Source of the DNA: Streptosporangium subroseum
GTDB taxonomy: Bacteria > Actinomycetota > Actinomycetes > Streptosporangiales > Streptosporangiaceae
DNA length: 64,000 nucleotides
NCBI RefSeq assembly: GCF_900188345.1
Contig: NZ_FZOD01000029.1
Location: 41,370 to 105,369, forward strand
Reading direction: 5' to 3'
Position 1 is the first letter of the stretch. Each line of letters opens with the position of its first letter. Below are positions 60,478-64,000 of this stretch, one piece after another. The notes under the pieces are model-generated. The model was given only the letters and a program-made list of their open reading frames with translations. It was not told where the DNA came from and did not search any database. Position numbers and translations under genes: made by a program.

Positions 60478-60614
60478 CGCCCTCCGGCTGTCGCGCCCGC
60501 CCCGGGAACGACCACGGCCCCGAGGGGTTCGTTCATCTACCCTGAGGAGATGCGGCGATCGAGTGGTGTTCGCAGGGGCCCCTTGACGTGTGGCGTCCTC
60601 CCGCGACATCGTTA

Positions 60615-60626
60615 GCAATCGTTTGC
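60615..60626. promoter_or_regulatory. LacI-type dyad upstream of the Mo-hydroxylase operon
   Basis: GCAATCGTTTGC (GCAA and TTGC arms, central CG) resembles LacI/GalR operators. A -35-like TTGACG lies at about 60583. The cognate regulator is not in the window. Confidence 0.35.
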
Positions 60627-60666
60627 AGAAATGTGCCAAGGCGCTTGAAGAGGGGTCCGAGACGAC

Positions 60667-61128
60667 GTGACGCATGAGATGACCGTCAACGGGGTCAAGC
60701 GTTCGGTCGGCGCCGACGCGGAGACGAGCCTTCTCCACGTCCTCCGGGAGGATCTCGGTCTCAAGGGGCCGCGATTCGGGTGCGGTGCCGGGCTGTGCGG
60801 CGCGTGCCTCGTGCTGCTCGACGGGTATCCGACGCCGTCCTGCGACACCCCGCTCTGGGCGGCCGAGGGCAAGGACGTCGTCACCGTCGAGGGCCTCGGC
60901 GATCTCGACTCCCCCCACCCGCTGCAGCAGGCCTTCCTCGACGAACAGGCCGGCCAGTGCGGGTACTGCCTGTCGGGAATCCTGATCAGCGCCGCCGCGC
61001 TCCTCACCCGCAACCCCGCGCCGGACGAGCGGGAGGTGGCCGAGGCGCTGGACCGCAACCTCTGCCGCTGCGGCGCCCAGCGGCGCATGATCCGTGCCGT
61101 GATGCGGGCCGCGAAGGAGCACCCGTGA
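60667..61128 (+). CDS. Mo-hydroxylase [2Fe-2S] subunit (IorA/CoxS-like)
   Basis: 153 residues from GTG 60667. Two [2Fe-2S] clusters are bound: a plant-ferredoxin-type site with C-x4-C-x2-C in GCGAGLCGACLV and a Cys ~20 residues later (PSCDTPLW), and the helical-domain site GQCGYCLSG and RNLCRCG. This is the small subunit of xanthine-oxidase-family enzymes. Its stop overlaps the large-subunit ATG by one base. No FAD subunit follows, as in isoquinoline 1-oxidoreductase-like two-subunit enzymes. Confidence 0.94.
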   Translation: MTHEMTVNGVKRSVGADAETSLLHVLREDLGLKGPRFGCGAGLCGACLVLLDGYPTPSCDTPLWAAEGKDVVTVEGLGDLDSPHPLQQAFLDEQAGQCGYCLSGILISAAALLTRNPAPDEREVAEALDRNLCRCGAQRRMIRAVMRAAKEHP

Positions 61129-63470
61129 TGTCCATGTCCGCCAGGCCGGCCGTGCCGGATCACAGCACCCACGGCACGGGGAGCGCCCCCGCCGGCCGTC
61201 ATCCTGAGCCGTCGGGGGCGGCCGTCTCCCTGCCGCGAGGCGTCACGGCGAACCCCCGGGTGTCGCAGTGGCTCGCGATCCACGGCGACGGGACCGTCCA
61301 CGTGTTCAGCGGCAAGGCCGAGCTCGGGCAGGGCATCCTGACCGCCCTGGGCCAGATCGCGGCCGACGAGCTCGGGGTCGCACCGCACCGCGTCCTGGTC
61401 CTGGCGGCCACGACCGCCTCCGGACCGGATCAGGGCTTCACCGCCGGGAGCATGTCGGTCGCCGATTCCGAGGCGCTGCGCATGGCGTGCGCCGAGGCCC
61501 GCGCCCTGTTCCTCCGGGAGGCCGCGGCGAGGCTCGGAGTCGACGCGGACGAGATGGTCGTGGCGGACGGCGTCCTGCGGGACCGCGACGGCACCTGCAA
61601 AACCTCCTACTGGGACCTGGCGGCGTGCGTCGATCTCGACCGGGAGATCCTGGGCCTCGCCTCCCCGAGGCCCGTGGCCGGACGCGCCGTGGTGGGCACG
61701 AGCGCCGCCCGCGTCGACCTGCCGGACAAGCTGACCGGGCGGCCGCGCTTCATCCACGATCTCTCCCTGCCCGGCCGGCTCGCCGGCCGTGTCGTACGGC
61801 CGCCGTCTCCGGCCGCGCGACTGCTCGAGGTCGACCCCGCGCCCGTGGAGCGGCTGCCCGGGGTCGTCGCGGTCGTCCGGGACGGAGACTTCCTGGGGGT
61901 CGTGGCCGAGACGGAGACCGGGGCGGAGAGTGCGGCCGTCGCGCTGCGCCAAGCCTGCCGGTGGCGGGAGGAGGAGTCCCTGCCCCCGGAGGAGTCGATG
62001 CAGGCGGTGCTGCGCGGTGCGGAGACCGAGACGACCGTGGTCCGCGACGACGGCGCCGAGCCCGGGCCGGCCGCGACGCGCGGGAGCGGCGCCGGATCCG
62101 CGGCACCCACGGCGACCACAGCACCCGCCGGCACCACCGGCACCGCTGGCACCACCGACGGCACCGACGGCACCGACGGCACCGACGGCACCGACGGCGA
62201 GACCCCGGTGGCGGCCACCTCGATGTCAGCGACCTACACGCGTGGTTTCCTCGCCCACGCCTCCATCGCACCGAGCTGCGGCGCCGCGCTCTGGGACGAG
62301 GACGGGCTCACCGTCTGGTCGCACAGCCAGGGCGTCCACCCGCTGCGCCGCGCCATCGCCCAGGCGGCGGGCGTCGACGTCGCCACCGTGACCGTTCACC
62401 ATGTCGAGGGCGCCGGCGCCTACGGGCACAACGGCGCCGACGACGCCGCCTACGACGCCGTACTCCTCGCCCGGGCGGTCCCCGGCAGGCCGGTGCACGT
62501 GGTGTGGAGCCGGGCGGACGAGCTGACCTGGAGTCCCCTGGGATCCGCGATGGTCGCGGACGTCGCCGCGGACCTGGCCCCTGACGGGCGGCTCCTGTCG
62601 TGGTCCTACGACGTGTGGAGCTACGGGCACACGGCACGTCCGGGGTACGCGGGATCTCCGGGGCTGCTCGCCGCGGCGCACACCGAGCGGCCCCACCCTC
62701 TGCCTCCGTCCGCCGACCCGGCGCTCGCGGGCGGCGGCGGCACCGGGCGCAACGCCGTTCCCCTCTACGTGATCCCGCGCCGCTCCATCAGGGCGCATCG
62801 CGCCCTGACGACGCCGATCCGCACGTCCGCGCTGCGGACCCTGGGCGCCTACCTCAACGTCTTCGCGATCGAGTCCTTCATCGACGAGATCGCCGCCGCG
62901 GCCGGGCGTGACGCGCTCGAGTACCGTCTGGCGCATCTCACCGATCCGCGGGCGCGGGAGGTCGTGGATCGGGCCGCCCGGGCCGCCGGCTGGCCGGGAC
63001 AGCCCACGGAGGACGGCGTCGCCCTCGGGATCGGCTTCGCGAGATACAAGGACAGGGGCGCGTACTGCGCGGTGGTCGCCGAGGTGGAGGCGGTGCACGA
63101 CATCCGCGTGCGCCGCCTCACGATCGCCGTCGACGTCGGCCGGGTGGTCAACCCCGACGGCGTCGCGAACCAGATCGAGGGCGGGGCGGTCCAGTCCACG
63201 AGCTGGACCCTCAAGGAGCAGGTGCGGTTCGACCGCACGCAGATCACCAGCGACGACTGGGAGAGCTACCCCATCCTCCGGTTCACCGAGGTGCCGGAGG
63301 TCGTGGTCGAGGTGATCGACCGGCCGGACGAGCCGTCGGTCGGCTCCGGCGAGGCGGCGCAGGGCCCCACCGCGGCCGCCATCGGCAACGCGGTGGCCGC
63401 CGCCGTCGGCGTGCGGGTCCGGGATCTGCCGATCACCGCCGAGCGCGTCGTCGCCGCCATGGACGACTAG
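61128..63470 (+). CDS. Molybdopterin-binding large subunit (IorB/CoxL-like hydroxylase)
   Basis: 780 residues from ATG 61128 (AAGGAG 8 nt upstream). The Mo-cofactor signatures are HVFSGKAELGQGILTALGQI, GSMSVADSEALRMACAEA, GAGAYGHNGADDAAYDAV and near the end the catalytic Glu in GSGEAAQGPTAAAIG. It would hydroxylate an N-heterocycle or aldehyde with water as oxygen source. Between the two Mo-domain halves lies a ~50-residue Thr/Gly/Asp low-complexity insert (residues ~315-365). No Mo-cofactor maturation gene (XdhC-like) is in the window, but a MOSC protein is encoded 23 kb away. Confidence 0.92.
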   Translation: MSMSARPAVPDHSTHGTGSAPAGRHPEPSGAAVSLPRGVTANPRVSQWLAIHGDGTVHVFSGKAELGQGILTALGQIAADELGVAPHRVLVLAATTASGPDQGFTAGSMSVADSEALRMACAEARALFLREAAARLGVDADEMVVADGVLRDRDGTCKTSYWDLAACVDLDREILGLASPRPVAGRAVVGTSAARVDLPDKLTGRPRFIHDLSLPGRLAGRVVRPPSPAARLLEVDPAPVERLPGVVAVVRDGDFLGVVAETETGAESAAVALRQACRWREEESLPPEESMQAVLRGAETETTVVRDDGAEPGPAATRGSGAGSAAPTATTAPAGTTGTAGTTDGTDGTDGTDGTDGETPVAATSMSATYTRGFLAHASIAPSCGAALWDEDGLTVWSHSQGVHPLRRAIAQAAGVDVATVTVHHVEGAGAYGHNGADDAAYDAVLLARAVPGRPVHVVWSRADELTWSPLGSAMVADVAADLAPDGRLLSWSYDVWSYGHTARPGYAGSPGLLAAAHTERPHPLPPSADPALAGGGGTGRNAVPLYVIPRRSIRAHRALTTPIRTSALRTLGAYLNVFAIESFIDEIAAAAGRDALEYRLAHLTDPRAREVVDRAARAAGWPGQPTEDGVALGIGFARYKDRGAYCAVVAEVEAVHDIRVRRLTIAVDVGRVVNPDGVANQIEGGAVQSTSWTLKEQVRFDRTQITSDDWESYPILRFTEVPEVVVEVIDRPDEPSVGSGEAAQGPTAAAIGNAVAAAVGVRVRDLPITAERVVAAMDD
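62125..62199 (+). repeat. 9-bp tandem repeat in the Mo-hydroxylase gene
   Basis: Imperfect then near-perfect copies of GGCACCGAC/GGCACCACC, in frame, encoding GTTGTAG and then GTDGTDGTDG. Style and unit length match the repeat at 216-298. Confidence 0.75.
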
Positions 63471-63493
63471 TCGGTGGTCTGTCAGGGCGGGAC

Positions 63494-63537
63494 TCTCCGC
63501 CTCCGGAGGAACGGACTTCATCCCCCGGAGGCAGAGA
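63494..63537. terminator. Convergent hairpin terminator
   Basis: GCCTCCGG (63499-63506) and CCGGAGGC (63525-63532) pair, extended by partly matching flanks, around an 18-nt loop. It lies between the Mo-hydroxylase and the CBM32 gene end. Confidence 0.55.
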
Positions 63538-63542
63538 ATTGC

Positions 63543-64000
63543 TTACGAGGCGTAGACCTCGAATTCGGAGAGCTGACCGGCGGGCCAGCCGCTGTTGGCG
63601 GTGAACGTCAGACGCAGATAGCGCCTGCTGGTGGCCGAGAAGGTAATGGTCGCCGTGTTACCGGTGGCGGGATTGAAGGTGTAGGTCGCCGAACCGACCA
63701 CGCCGGTGAAGGCCGATCCGTCGGTGCTGCCCAGCACCGCGACCGCCTGGGTACGAGTGGCCCAGGCGGTGGCCGGCGGCAGCTTCAAAACGACCCGGCC
63801 GACGCTCACCGACGAGCCGAGATCAACGGTGACCGACTGGGGGAAGGCATTGTTGGCCGACTCCCAGTAGGTACTCGCGTTGCCGTCGACGGCGTTGCCC
63901 GAGCCGTAGGTCTGAGAATGGCTGGTCTCCGTGGTCGACCTGCCCTGCGCCAGGTTGGTGACGGGCGCCGAGCCGCCGGTGCCGGTCAGGGCCACGCTCA
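63543..64000 (-). CDS. Secreted enzyme ending in a CBM32/F5-8 discoidin domain (partial)
   Basis: The gene enters from the right edge; the last ~151 codons are visible. They form one discoidin (F5/8 type C) carbohydrate-binding domain: NLAQGRSTTETSHSQTYGSG, AVDGNASTYWESANNAFPQS, VTVDLGSSVSVGRVVLKLPP and a C-terminal RYLRLTFTANSGWPAGQLSE FEVY strand pair. Such domains end secreted glycoside hydrolases or glucosidases in actinomycetes. The catalytic part lies outside the window. Confidence 0.85.
   Translation of the reverse strand, partial: SVALTGTGGSAPVTNLAQGRSTTETSHSQTYGSGNAVDGNASTYWESANNAFPQSVTVDLGSSVSVGRVVLKLPPATAWATRTQAVAVLGSTDGSAFTGVVGSATYTFNPATGNTATITFSATSRRYLRLTFTANSGWPAGQLSEFEVYAS

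Overview
The window is very GC-rich double-stranded bacterial DNA with dense genes, frequent GTG and TTG starts, G-rich ribosome binding sites and many MarR, TetR, LacI, GntR and XRE regulators. Together with a das-type chitosugar locus, a LytR-CpsA-Psr protein and a short HrdB-like sigma factor, this points to a mycelial actinomycete. Streptosporangiaceae is my best guess, but it is an inference and no rRNA or tRNA gene is present to test it. The window looks like chromosome-arm accessory DNA: sugar uptake, small regulator-enzyme pairs, export pumps and several decayed genes.

Layout. 1-6.5 kb: the end of an FAD monooxygenase, then a LacI regulator divergent from an ABC importer plus a GH127 beta-L-arabinofuranosidase (an arabinoside-use operon). 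6.5-13.4 kb: a secreted CBM3/GH16-like protein and a locus laid out like Streptomyces dasRABCD (GntR regulator, binding protein, two permeases, GH20 hexosaminidase) with a dre-like operator. 13.4-16.5 kb: two XRE-TPR regulators around a 68-residue secreted pre-peptide, the best candidate for an undescribed peptide-signalling system. 17-23 kb: a SnoaL-like protein, a MarR/DrrAB-type efflux operon, a MerR regulator and a TetR/hydrolase pair. 23-35 kb: RecD2 helicase, a chloramphenicol-phosphotransferase-like kinase, TetR/P450, a LysE exporter, a methyltransferase/TetR pair sharing a large palindrome, a MarR/SRPBCC pair, a PanE-like reductase and a winged-helix protein. 35-41 kb: a deletion scar of gene remnants, GNAT, MOSC, a tyrosine recombinase and a sigma factor. 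41-50 kb: an NmrA/HxlR pair, a secreted trypsin-like protease, an LCP protein, a transglutaminase-like protein and a large secreted M14 peptidase. 50-64 kb: YihY, DinB and methyltransferase genes, a His-rich CDF exporter with its ArsR regulator, a flavin reductase broken by one stop codon, a TetR/aldo-keto reductase pair, an orphan histidine kinase, a second deletion scar, a ferredoxin reductase, a two-subunit molybdenum hydroxylase and the end of a CBM32 protein.

Three themes recur. Divergent regulator-enzyme pairs often share a recognisable palindrome. Two such regulator/SDR pairs have collapsed in the same way, with the divergent promoter and both 5' ends deleted. Short tandem duplications sit exactly at the 3' ends of genes in three places.
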